From JAKFXL01 sp947085765 (GTDB lineage Bacteria > Pseudomonadota > Gammaproteobacteria > Tenderiales > Tenderiaceae), in contig CAMTXZ010000097.1 in assembly GCA_947085765.1 (NCBI GenBank), positions 1-8,079 of the forward strand: 8,079 nucleotides of DNA, read 5' to 3'. Positions 1 to 5,307 of this stretch are shown here, one piece after another (position 1 is the first letter of the stretch; each line of letters starts with the position of its first letter). A model generated the notes under the pieces. That model was not told the DNA's origin, ran no database searches, and saw only the letters and a list, made by a program, of their open reading frames with translations. Both the position numbers and the translations under genes were made by a program.

Positions 1-104
1 ACGACGAAGGGAGGGCGTATCGATAGAACACTAAAAACGCATCAGCCGTTGATGATATTCAAACGAGGCAACTGATCTCGGGGCAGCGCACGGACATTTA
101 CCTG

Positions 105-120
105 AAAAACAGCTGTTTTT
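105..120. repeat. Perfect 16-bp palindrome AAAAACAGCTGTTTTT
   Basis: The A-tract/CAGCTG/T-tract palindrome is perfect. As RNA it could fold into a short stem of about six base pairs around AGCU followed by U residues, so it may be a weak intrinsic terminator for a gene entering from the left. It could equally be a protein-binding palindrome. No neighbouring gene in the window settles which. Confidence 0.35.
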
Positions 121-284
121 AGCTTGGCTCAAGCCATAAAAGCAAGAAGGTACGCCGGTAAAAACCAGACTTACTGCCCAACAGGGGTATTAAAAACCGC
201 CAAATGGTTTAGACATCCCCGGCACTCCACAATACAATCCCCTATATATCAGGCAGCCGTACCGACACGGCTTAGTCCAACAGA

Positions 285-319
285 CATTTATACGCCATGC
301 GCGGCACAGCGTATAAATG
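285..319 (-). terminator. Perfect 11-bp inverted repeat after the DUF6763-like gene
   Basis: The arms CATTTATACGC (285-295) and GCGTATAAATG (309-319) are perfectly complementary around a 13-nt loop. The repeat starts 2 nt beyond the stop codon of the minus-strand gene at 321-614, the usual place for a transcription terminator. No U-tract follows on the minus strand, so it may instead protect a 3' end or act as a DNA site. Confidence 0.45.
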
Positions 320-320
320 C

Positions 321-614
321 TTAGACGTTATCGGTAAAAAAATCCATATATTCCAGCCCTTCGGATCCCGATGCAACGCCTAGGGTGAGGAAGTCCAGCT
401 CCTTGATGGGTTCATCCAGCTCCTCCAGCCACTCTTCATCCGGTTCTAACTCCATTGCCCCCAGTTTATGCCAGATGGCCATCTCGACGGTTTCAAAGGT
501 ACCGTCGGGGTACTGTATTTGAATGTTGTCATGATCGATATCGGTGACACGAAACACTTCGGCATCGGCCAATCGATACCATTGATGGAATTTTGGCGGA
601 ATTGGCGAATACAT
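321..614 (-). CDS. Small acidic protein, DUF6763-like
   Basis: The product is a 97-residue soluble protein of unknown function. The core at residues 11-50 (QWYRLADAEVFRVTDID, then IQIQYPDGTF, ending in IWHKL) reads as a short beta-rich, Tudor/SH3-like module and matches what I remember of the gammaproteobacterial DUF6763 family. The rest is strongly acidic: I count 23 Asp/Glu against 5 Lys/Arg overall, with a dense cluster at residues 55-74. There is no signal peptide or membrane segment. I start it at the ATG at 614 because AAGGAG lies exactly 6 nt upstream (621-626). A frame extending to 755 adds 47 low-complexity residues and runs through inverted repeats, so I regard that extension as non-coding. 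It is transcribed away from hpf and is probably monocistronic. Such a charge pattern could suit binding a basic partner, but no function should be assigned. Confidence 0.8.
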   Translation of the reverse strand: MYSPIPPKFHQWYRLADAEVFRVTDIDHDNIQIQYPDGTFETVEMAIWHKLGAMELEPDEEWLEELDEPIKELDFLTLGVASGSEGLEYMDFFTDNV

Positions 615-620
615 ACAGCT

Positions 621-626
621 CTCCTT
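621..626 (-). promoter_or_regulatory. Ribosome binding site fixing the start at 614
   Basis: The minus strand reads AAGGAG followed by a 6-nt spacer and ATG. This near-ideal Shine-Dalgarno sequence favours the 97-residue protein over the 144-residue frame that opens at 755. Confidence 0.75.
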
Positions 627-645
627 CATGCCAGACGGTTGGCTT

Positions 646-713
646 ATATCCGCATTTATGATTGAAAATAAAAGCGCTGGCCACTGTGCCGGGTACTGCG
701 GATATCCCGGCGC
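646..713 (-). repeat. Two overlapping, mutually exclusive inverted repeats in the leader of the DUF6763-like gene
   Basis: The first pair is ATATCCGCA (646-654) with TGCGGATAT (697-705), both perfect 9-mers. The second is GTGCCGGG (686-693) with CCCGGCGC (706-713), eight pairs including one G-T. One arm of the first pair lies inside the loop of the second and they abut at 705/706, so both stems cannot form fully together. On the minus strand this sits 30-100 nt before the start codon. That layout fits an attenuator-like switch or a DNA operator. The role is inferred; only the complementarity is seen. Confidence 0.45.
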
Positions 714-735
714 GCCATTGCTGTTTTCGTCATTA

Positions 736-741
736 TTTATA
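736..741 (-). promoter_or_regulatory. Possible -10 element for the DUF6763-like gene
   Basis: TATAAA on the minus strand lies about 120 nt upstream of the start codon, and a transcript starting just downstream would include the overlapping inverted repeats. No good -35 hexamer is found at the normal distance, so this is weak. Confidence 0.2.
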
Positions 742-812
742 TCGACTTTGTGCATGGCCTTCTTGAATTATTTTCGCGGTAAAAAACTAGTAGGCGTGAT
801 GGTGTAAATGTA

Positions 813-823
813 TTTATACTTAG
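813..823 (+). promoter_or_regulatory. Candidate sigma-S-like -10 element for hpf
   Basis: TTTATACTTAG agrees with the extended sigma-S -10 consensus (TCTATACTTAA) at 9 of 11 positions. No recognisable -35 hexamer lies 15-19 nt upstream, which sigma-S promoters often tolerate. Transcription starting near 827-830 would give a ~95-nt leader containing the interleaved stems at 841-899. Stationary-phase expression would suit a ribosome hibernation factor. Confidence 0.45.
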
Positions 824-840
824 AAACAGAAGAGTTTTTC

Positions 841-899
841 CCCTGCTAGGTATTAGCCATTTCACCCAGGCTTGAGCAGGGAGGGTAAACCGGGTGAAA
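841..899 (+). ncRNA. Pseudoknot-like structured leader of hpf
   Basis: Two perfect complementary pairs are interleaved: CCCTGCT (841-847) with AGCAGGG (875-881), and TTTCACCC (860-867) with GGGTGAAA (892-899). The order of arms 1-2-1'-2' is the H-type pseudoknot topology, with connecting loops of 12, 7 and 10 nt, long enough to span stems of 7 and 8 bp. The element ends 10 nt before the Shine-Dalgarno sequence of hpf (910-915), so it is placed to influence translation. I do not recognise it as a known riboswitch class. It could also act as two alternative hairpins. Confidence 0.45.
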
Positions 900-909
900 A
901 GCAAAAACC

Positions 910-915
910 AAGGAG
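910..915 (+). promoter_or_regulatory. Ribosome binding site of hpf
   Basis: AAGGAG with a 6-nt spacer to the ATG at 922. It lies 10 nt beyond the interleaved stems, so a folded leader could leave it open or occlude it. Confidence 0.8.
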
Positions 916-921
916 AACTAT

Positions 922-1284
922 ATGAAACTACCGCTGCAAATTACCTCCCGCAACGTCTCTCTTTCTGAAGCAGCAGAGCAGACTATTCGTGAAAAAGCAG
1001 CGAAGCTGGATCAGCTCTGTGACTGCATAATGGGGTGTCGTGTTCTTGTCGAAGCTCCCCATCGTCACCAAAACCATGGAAATCAGTACAACGTCGTTAT
1101 TGACATCACTGTTCCCGGTTCTGAGATTGTGATCAAGCGTGAAGAGAATGAAGACCTCTATGTTGCTATACGTGATGCCTTTGAGGCAGCTAAGCGCAAG
1201 ATTAAGGAGTATTCTGATCGTCAGAAGGATGTAAAGGGTTCAGAGGGGATTCCATTGGTCGACCTAGAGCCAACGCCTGAGTAA
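922..1284 (+). CDS. hpf: Ribosome hibernation promoting factor, HPF/RaiA family
   Basis: This 120-residue protein belongs to the HPF/YfiA (RaiA) family, whose members bind the 30S decoding region in stationary phase and inactivate ribosomes. The beginning (MKLPLQITSRNVSLSEAAEQ), a helix through about residue 32, the strand region at 36-72 and the final helix with EDLYVAIRDAFEAAKRKIKE (77-96) follow the family's beta-alpha-beta-beta-beta-alpha order. A 20-residue tail beyond residue 100 makes it longer than E. coli HPF (95 aa) and close to YfiA (113 aa), but it lacks the dimerising domain of long HPF (about 180-190 aa). It could therefore act as either short HPF or RaiA. The ATG is supported by AAGGAG at 910-915 with a 6-nt spacer. 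The gene stands alone rather than beside rpoN/ptsN as in enterobacteria, with its own structured leader and a downstream hairpin. Confidence 0.93.
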   Translation: MKLPLQITSRNVSLSEAAEQTIREKAAKLDQLCDCIMGCRVLVEAPHRHQNHGNQYNVVIDITVPGSEIVIKREENEDLYVAIRDAFEAAKRKIKEYSDRQKDVKGSEGIPLVDLEPTPE

Positions 1285-1303
1285 GCGTAGTTTAATAGTG
1301 ATT

Positions 1304-1330
1304 CTGTGCCGGGAAGGCTTCCCGGCACAG
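1304..1330. terminator. Perfect hairpin between convergent hpf and nitroreductase genes
   Basis: The arms CTGTGCCGGGAAG and CTTCCCGGCACAG (13 nt each) flank a single G, so a stable 11-12 bp GC-rich stem with a minimal loop can form on either strand. It lies 19 nt after the hpf stop and 4 nt after the nitroreductase stop, as expected for a shared bidirectional terminator. Neither side has a clear U-tract, so it could instead mainly stabilise the 3' ends. Confidence 0.65.
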
Positions 1331-1334
1331 AGCC

Positions 1335-1934
1335 TTAAAACGTATCTATAAAGAACACCTCATCCAGAGAGAGCTGTCCCGCACGGGGGTAGGGTTCTTT
1401 CAGTTGTTTGCCAATAGCCAGCATTAGGCAGATGCCGTGATCCTTAGGCAACTTCAGCAAATCTGCTACTTCGTTATATTTGAAGCCTAGCATTGGGCAT
1501 GAGTCATAACCCATTTCCCGCGCCTTTAACATTAGCGTCATTGCCGCCATCGAGGCTGAACGAACCGCCTCGTCATGTTCGGCTTGCATACTCTTGCCAT
1601 AGTAGCTCATGTTTCTGAGCATCGCCTGGGCAACATCTTCGGGGGCGTTACGCCAGTAACGTTCTGGGTTTTTTTGCCAGGCCTTCATGTCCATGCAGAT
1701 AAACAGTAGTAGTGAGGCATCGGTTACTTGAGGCTGATCCCACGACAAGGTGCGCAACTGTTGACGCAGCCCTCTGTCCCGTGCCCAGACAAACCGCCAG
1801 TGCTGAATGTTGAAGGCAGTAGGAGAGAGCATGGCAGCTCTGATTAGCGCTTCAATTTCAGCGTCGGCGATTTCATGTTCGGGGTCAAAATGCTCGATTG
1901 AGCGGCGGGTCTCGATGGCTTGGCTAACCTTCAC
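1335..1934 (-). CDS. Nitroreductase family protein (FMN-dependent)
   Basis: A 199-residue protein of the NfsB-like nitroreductase family: homodimeric flavoproteins that use NAD(P)H and FMN to reduce nitro compounds, quinones or other acceptors in the cytoplasm. Visible hallmarks are the N-terminal ETRRSIEHFDP segment (residues 8-18) whose arginines contact the FMN phosphate in the family, LSPTAFNIQHWRFV (36-49), the GYDSCPMLGF segment (142-151) and the C-terminal strand LAIGK (172-176). I start it at a GTG (1934) because similarity begins there and a TGCTAAAAT promoter-like element lies just upstream. The frame remains open to 2030, but the extra 32 residues look non-coding. The spacer to pbpG holds a hairpin, so it is probably transcribed on its own. 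The substrate cannot be read from sequence. Confidence 0.88.
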   Translation of the reverse strand: MKVSQAIETRRSIEHFDPEHEIADAEIEALIRAAMLSPTAFNIQHWRFVWARDRGLRQQLRTLSWDQPQVTDASLLLFICMDMKAWQKNPERYWRNAPEDVAQAMLRNMSYYGKSMQAEHDEAVRSASMAAMTLMLKAREMGYDSCPMLGFKYNEVADLLKLPKDHGICLMLAIGKQLKEPYPRAGQLSLDEVFFIDTF

Positions 1935-1966
1935 AACACTATTACCTATGACTTTATAAGCGGGGC

Positions 1967-1975
1967 ATTTTAGCA
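1967..1975 (-). promoter_or_regulatory. Possible extended -10 promoter of the nitroreductase gene
   Basis: The minus strand reads TGCTAAAAT, matching an extended -10 (TGnTATAAT) with one mismatch in the hexamer. No clear -35 is present. Initiation about 7 nt downstream would leave a ~25-nt leader before the GTG at 1934, which supports that start. Confidence 0.35.
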
Positions 1976-2021
1976 AAGATCGAGGCAGGCATGAGCCTGA
2001 GTGAAGAGATGCTGCAATAGG

Positions 2022-2050
2022 CAGCAGCACCTCTATGGCAGGTGCAGCTG
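2022..2050 (-). terminator. Hairpin directly after the pbpG stop codon
   Basis: The arms CAGCAGCACC (2022-2031) and GGTGCAGCTG (2041-2050) pair over ten positions with one A-A mismatch around a 9-nt loop. The stem touches the pbpG stop codon at 2051-2053. No U-run follows. Its position suggests a terminator or 3'-end structure that separates pbpG from the nitroreductase gene. Confidence 0.45.
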
Positions 2051-2983
2051 TTAGGAGTCGGTGAGACTGGCAGCCATCTGTATTTTGCTGTCAGCCCTCA
2101 TGAGCCACTGTTTGATTCTGTTGGCGTCACCAAATTTTGAGTACTTGCCTTGGGAGTTCAGCAGAATCACGGCTAATGGACGGTCATTGATAATGGTGTG
2201 CATTACCAGGCAGTAACCGGCGGATATGATGTAACCGGTCTTGCTCAAATTCACATCCCACTCCTTGTCTCGTACCAGGGCATTGGTGTTTCTGAACTCA
2301 ATTTTGCGGTTACGGCGCTTATCAACAACATAATCGGTGCCATTGGTGGACATGGCACTGATTTGAGCATACTCATTGGCAGCGATGATGAGTTTGACCA
2401 AGTCGGCGGCGGTGGAGACATTTTCATCATGCAAGCCGGTAGAGTCGACATAATGAGTGCTTTTTAATCCCAATGTGCGGGCCTTGTTGTTCATCATCTT
2501 AATAAAGGCCGCCGTACCACCTGGATAGGTGCGAGCCAGGGCGGAAGCTGCACGGTTTTCACTGGCGGCCAGGGCGAGCAGAAGCATGTCATGACGAGTG
2601 AGTCTGGTTCCTACCGGTAGCTTGGAGCGAGAGTGGCGGAGTCTGTCAACATCATCGTTGGTGACGGTGAGCACCTCATCCGGTGGCAGTTTTGCGTCCA
2701 GTATCACAATAGCTGTCATGAGCTTGGTGAGTGAGGCGATCGGACGGACCATGTCAGGCAACCGCTCTAGCAGGACCTCGCCACTGGTCGGATCGTAGAC
2801 CACAATCGAGCTGGATTTCAGCCCCAGTTGTGCGGCACTGGTCGAGTGGATGGGGTGCTGTTCGATATTGGCTTGCGGGGCTATGTGGACGATCTGCTCA
2901 GCCGCAATCGTTGTCATGGGCGCGACGAGCATCAATGATGCCCATAGGCCCGCTGGTAAAAAATATCGGCTCTTTTTGTACAC
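2051..2983 (-). CDS. pbpG: D-alanyl-D-alanine endopeptidase (PBP7, peptidase S11)
   Basis: A 310-residue periplasmic penicillin-binding protein that in E. coli cleaves D-Ala-meso-DAP cross-links in peptidoglycan. Numbering from a GTG at 2983, a typical signal peptide (basic YKKSR, hydrophobic stretch, cleavage near TIAA/EQ around residue 28) is followed by the S11 active-site triad: SLTK (84-87, nucleophilic Ser), SEN (141-143) and KTG (248-250). PBP7-like segments include RPIASLTKLMTAIVILDA, LLLALAASENRAASALA and YPGGTAAFIK, and its length is close to E. coli PbpG (313 aa). The GTG has AAGGA 9 nt upstream (2993-2997). Earlier in-frame starts at 3034 (ATG) and 3052 (GTG) would add 17-23 residues before the signal peptide and lack a good ribosome binding site, but cannot be excluded. 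The gene is intact and looks functional. Confidence 0.92.
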   Translation of the reverse strand: MYKKSRYFLPAGLWASLMLVAPMTTIAAEQIVHIAPQANIEQHPIHSTSAAQLGLKSSSIVVYDPTSGEVLLERLPDMVRPIASLTKLMTAIVILDAKLPPDEVLTVTNDDVDRLRHSRSKLPVGTRLTRHDMLLLALAASENRAASALARTYPGGTAAFIKMMNNKARTLGLKSTHYVDSTGLHDENVSTAADLVKLIIAANEYAQISAMSTNGTDYVVDKRRNRKIEFRNTNALVRDKEWDVNLSKTGYIISAGYCLVMHTIINDRPLAVILLNSQGKYSKFGDANRIKQWLMRADSKIQMAASLTDS

Positions 2984-3078
2984 GTATATCAATCCTTCAG
3001 CAAATAGCTTTCTAAGAGAGTTTGTTGGGAGCATGGTGTTTGCTGTGACCACCAGACACTATCCCAATTTATTTCACA

Positions 3079-3106
3079 GGTATAGTGTTATCGGTCGGAA
3101 TCTTAA
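3079..3106 (-). promoter_or_regulatory. Candidate sigma-70 promoter of pbpG
   Basis: On the minus strand TTAAGA (3101-3106) and TATACC (3079-3084) are separated by 16 bp; each matches its consensus at four of six positions. Initiation near 3072 would give a leader of about 90 nt to the GTG at 2983. Confidence 0.3.
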
Positions 3107-3505
3107 TAAAAACAGGGGGGTACCATCACAAAACAATTCTGTTTTTGTCGTGATATGGAGTCATGTTGTTCTCTTGCCACGGCTTGTCGTATTTTAGCTT
3201 CCCGCTCATGTGGTAGGTGGGGGGTAAAACGGCGAATGACAAATATACTTTGGGTATTGTCGGGCTGAAGCAGAGGTAACGCGGAATATATACGAGATTC
3301 CTCTCCATGACGAGGATCAAAGAGATGCTCGGTCTCTGTAGGATTTGGTTATGACGTAAGGAACTCTATTATCTAATCAGTAGTGGCATGGTGTGCCGTG
3401 CTAGTTGCCCCGTCTACTTTTGGGTGGCTGAGAGGTGGTGATCAGTTATGGAGATTGGGCGGTTTCAATGACCAAGTGAAATGGCTTGGCATCGCTTTTT
3501 CCTTC
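3107..3505. other. Non-coding gap between pbpG and tRNA-Leu
   Basis: No credible gene is seen. A 64-codon minus frame (3126-3320) begins with TTG, lacks a ribosome binding site and has no recognisable pattern. The stretch includes an imperfect hairpin at 3123-3158 whose core AAAACA (3130-3135) and TGTTTT (3140-3145) encloses ATTC, plus a small AGAGA/TCTCT hairpin near 3321-3337. Neither has a clear partner gene. An unannotated small RNA is possible but not supported. Confidence 0.4.
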
Positions 3506-3534
3506 TAGTCAGAGTGGACATTGCCATGTATACT
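3506..3534 (+). promoter_or_regulatory. Candidate promoter of tRNA-Leu
   Basis: TAGTCA (3506-3511, four of six matches to TTGACA), a 17-bp spacer and TATACT (3529-3534) are followed at once by the GC-rich discriminator CCGCCC. A GC-rich discriminator is characteristic of stringently controlled stable-RNA promoters. Initiation near 3541 would leave a leader of ~75 nt to be removed before the tRNA. Confidence 0.5.
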
Positions 3535-3614
3535 CCGCCCGTGTTTATTTACCCTGCGGTCTTTCTTTTGGTGGGCAGCAGTGGCCTGGCACTATTTCAA
3601 TAAAAATCCCCCAT

Positions 3615-3703
3615 GCCTGGGTGGCGAAATTGGTAGACGCAAGGGACTTAAAATCCCTCGAGGGGTGACCCTCGTACCGGTTCGATTCCGGTCCTAGGCA
3701 CCA
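3615..3703 (+). tRNA. tRNA-Leu (anticodon UAA)
   Basis: An 89-nt class II tRNA with an encoded CCA end (3701-3703). The acceptor stem GCCTGGG pairs with CCTAGGC, containing one G-U. The anticodon stem AGGGA/TCCCT encloses the loop CTTAAAA, placing the anticodon TAA at 3649-3651. A long variable arm (GAGGG/CCCTC) and the T-arm ACCGG-TTCGATT-CCGGT follow. It reads UUA codons and, by wobble, UUG. It is a single-gene transcription unit as far as visible, convergent with the COG4705 pair. No integrase or duplicated 3' end suggests its use as an attachment site. Confidence 0.97.
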
Positions 3704-3710
3704 AATCATC

Positions 3711-3729
3711 AAGTGGTTGCAGCCATCTT
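3711..3729 (+). terminator. Weak terminator-like hairpin after tRNA-Leu
   Basis: AAG-TGGT pairs with GCCA-CTT around a TGCA loop, with one bulged T and one G-T pair, followed by a short T-run. It lies 8 nt past the tRNA. The stem is weak. Confidence 0.3.
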
Positions 3730-3739
3730 TGAGCTTGCG

Positions 3740-4510
3740 TTAGTCCAGTTCCCGCATAGATCTGCCTGACTTTTCCACTTGTGTCTCTCTAAAAACGGCC
3801 AATATCACAATAACTGCAAAGAACAGTGACGCGCCGACTGTGCCAAGATCCACGCCGCCTTTTTCCAGTGGTTTGGTGAGCCAGTCGCCAAATGTTGCAC
3901 CGAAGGGCAGGGTTAAAAAAAACGCTAACCAGAACAGTAGAGTTCCGGAGATTTTGGTGAAATAGTGCAGCAGGGTGATCAAAACCAACGATCCAGTGAA
4001 TAGTAGGGTTCCCCCCGCAAACCCAATGGCTAACTGATCCGCCACAAAGTCACCAGCGGCCGTTCCCAGGGTATTGGCGATCAAGAATGCCAGCCAGTAA
4101 AAAATCTCAGAGGTGGCGCTGGTGATGTTTTCGACATTGATCGATTTTTCCCGCAGATACCACAGCAGCAGGACAAACAGCAGCAGGGCGATCAATAAGC
4201 CAGAACCCATGGCATACCCTAGTCCCAGTGTCCGGTCGATATAATCAGAGATGGCTGTGCCGACGATGGCGGTGGACGTAAAGGTCAACCAGTAGGTTAC
4301 CGGCTCATATCTTTTTATCGCCAGCTTGATCCCAAGCAGTGCCACAAACAGCCCCATAAACAGGAGAATGGTGTAGCCGTAACCCAGCTCATAGGTCATG
4401 GAGAACATGTCTGCGCCTGTCTCTCCCAGCGTGGTTGAGGCGATTTTTATCACCCAGTAGAGCAGGATGATGTGTGGAACACGATTTATCAGATTTTGTC
4501 TCATATTCAT
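3740..4510 (-). CDS. COG4705-type membrane protein, second of a tandem pair
   Basis: A 256-residue integral membrane protein resembling the uncharacterised COG4705 family; its function is unknown. It is built of four related two-helix repeats, each beginning with an aromatic-rich helix and containing a small-residue/acidic motif: GETGAD (29-34), GTAISD (84-89), GTAAGD (149-154) and GATFGD (204-209). About eight membrane segments are expected, with a short basic or charged link in the middle (RYLREKSINVENI region, about 116-130) and a charged C-terminal tail. There is no cleavable signal peptide. The ATG at 4510 lies 14 nt after the stop of its paralogue at 4525, so the two are almost certainly co-transcribed. 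GGGTGG upstream is only a weak ribosome binding site, which suggests translational coupling. Acidic residues recurring inside the membrane suggest ion or proton handling, but that is speculation. Confidence 0.82.
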   Translation of the reverse strand: MNMRQNLINRVPHIILLYWVIKIASTTLGETGADMFSMTYELGYGYTILLFMGLFVALLGIKLAIKRYEPVTYWLTFTSTAIVGTAISDYIDRTLGLGYAMGSGLLIALLLFVLLLWYLREKSINVENITSATSEIFYWLAFLIANTLGTAAGDFVADQLAIGFAGGTLLFTGSLVLITLLHYFTKISGTLLFWLAFFLTLPFGATFGDWLTKPLEKGGVDLGTVGASLFFAVIVILAVFRETQVEKSGRSMRELD

Positions 4511-4524
4511 AATGGCGCCACCCG

Positions 4525-5307
4525 TTAGTCTGTCTGGTCAGAGGCTGCTGGAGCATCTGCACCGGTAATGGTCAGGTATGAGACCAATCCTATAATTGCC
4601 ACCAGAAATATGGCGCTTGTGCCCACCGTTCCTAACCCCAGTCCGCCGTTGGTGGCGGGTTGTGACAGGTAGTCACCGATAGAGGCGCCCAATGGCCGAG
4701 TAATGATGTAGGCCAGCCAGAAGGCAAGAACCCCATTGAGTTTTAAAGCATAGAAACCGGTTGTGACTAGGGCGATCATTGCGCCAAAGATCAATGCCGA
4801 AAGGGCATATCCCAAGCCGACAGATTCGGCCATCAGATCACCCGCTGCGGTACCCAGGGCAAAGGTGATCAGGATGGCAGCCCAGTAATGCAGTTCGCGT
4901 CTGACGGTGTAGATGCTGTGGATCGAAAGCGAACCTTCCGTTTTGAACCAGCGCCAGAATGTCACTATCAGAGCGACGCCGAAGGCGATGGTGGAAGCTA
5001 TTAGTGGAACTCCAAGATTGTCCGTCAGATTATCCGTAATTAGCGTACCGACAATACTGACCAGCACTACCGTCATCCAGTAGAGCCACGGTGTATATCT
5101 TTTCGACTTGATCTGGGCATAGAGAAAACCGATTAATATCACTCCCATCAGCAGTGAGGTGGTTGGCAGACCGACCTTCAGGCTAAAGATCAGAAAGTCG
5201 GCCCCGGTTTCACCGATAGTGGTGGCGAGGATTTTGATGATCCAGAAGAAAAGAGTGATGACGATGGGGACTTTAATCAGCATCAGGTTATCATTTGCTG
5301 CTTTCAT
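4525..5307 (-). CDS. COG4705-type membrane protein, first of a tandem pair
   Basis: A 260-residue polytopic membrane protein, paralogous to its downstream neighbour and of the same uncharacterised COG4705 type. The four repeats carry GETGAD (32-37), GTLITD (87-92), GTAAGD (152-157) and GASIGD (207-212), with motif spacings of 55, 65 and 55 residues, identical to those of the neighbour. Repeats 1 and 3 begin FWIIKILATT and HYWAAILITF; repeats 2 and 4 begin LYWMTVVLVS and AFWLAYIITR. I choose the ATG at 5307 (product starting MKAANDNLMLIK) because GGAG lies 8 nt upstream at 5316-5319 and the length then matches the neighbour. The frame is open to 5388, but the extra 27 residues are unlikely to be translated. 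No convincing promoter is seen upstream. The two proteins may form a heteromeric complex (inference from pairing). Confidence 0.82.
   Translation of the reverse strand: MKAANDNLMLIKVPIVITLFFWIIKILATTIGETGADFLIFSLKVGLPTTSLLMGVILIGFLYAQIKSKRYTPWLYWMTVVLVSIVGTLITDNLTDNLGVPLIASTIAFGVALIVTFWRWFKTEGSLSIHSIYTVRRELHYWAAILITFALGTAAGDLMAESVGLGYALSALIFGAMIALVTTGFYALKLNGVLAFWLAYIITRPLGASIGDYLSQPATNGGLGLGTVGTSAIFLVAIIGLVSYLTITGADAPAASDQTD

Larger units (their letters stand above)
1..320. other. Region without a supportable gene
   Basis: No convincing coding region lies here. The plus frame starting at base 1 stays open for 24 codons to a stop at 73-75 and could be the tail of a gene entering from the left, but the peptide matches nothing I recognise and the other two plus frames close even earlier. 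A 66-codon TTG-started frame at 124-324 has no ribosome binding site and an unconvincing composition. The region does contain a 16-bp palindrome (105-120) and an 11-bp inverted repeat (285-319), listed separately. Confidence 0.5.

Noticed and set aside
1..75. 24-codon open plus frame at the left edge as the tail of a gene
   Set aside because: Too short to distinguish from chance, and no recognisable sequence; two other frames are equally unassigned.
105..120. LexA-like operator at the palindrome
   Set aside because: The LexA site needs CTGT-N8-ACAG; here ACAG precedes CTGT with no spacer, so it does not match.
124..324. 66-codon plus-strand frame
   Set aside because: It starts at TTG, has no Shine-Dalgarno sequence, has an unconvincing composition and crosses the inverted repeat at 285-319.
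615..755. N-terminal extension of the DUF6763-like protein to 144 residues
   Set aside because: The strong ribosome binding site at 621-626 serves the ATG at 614, and the extension is low in information and overlaps inverted repeats.
3126..3320. 64-codon minus-strand frame between pbpG and the tRNA
   Set aside because: TTG start, no ribosome binding site and no domain pattern.
3486..3668. 60-codon plus-strand frame overlapping tRNA-Leu
   Set aside because: It runs through the tRNA promoter and most of the tRNA gene; coding is implausible.
3615..3703. tRNA-Leu as an integration (att) site
   Set aside because: No integrase and no second copy of the tRNA 3' end are seen in the window.
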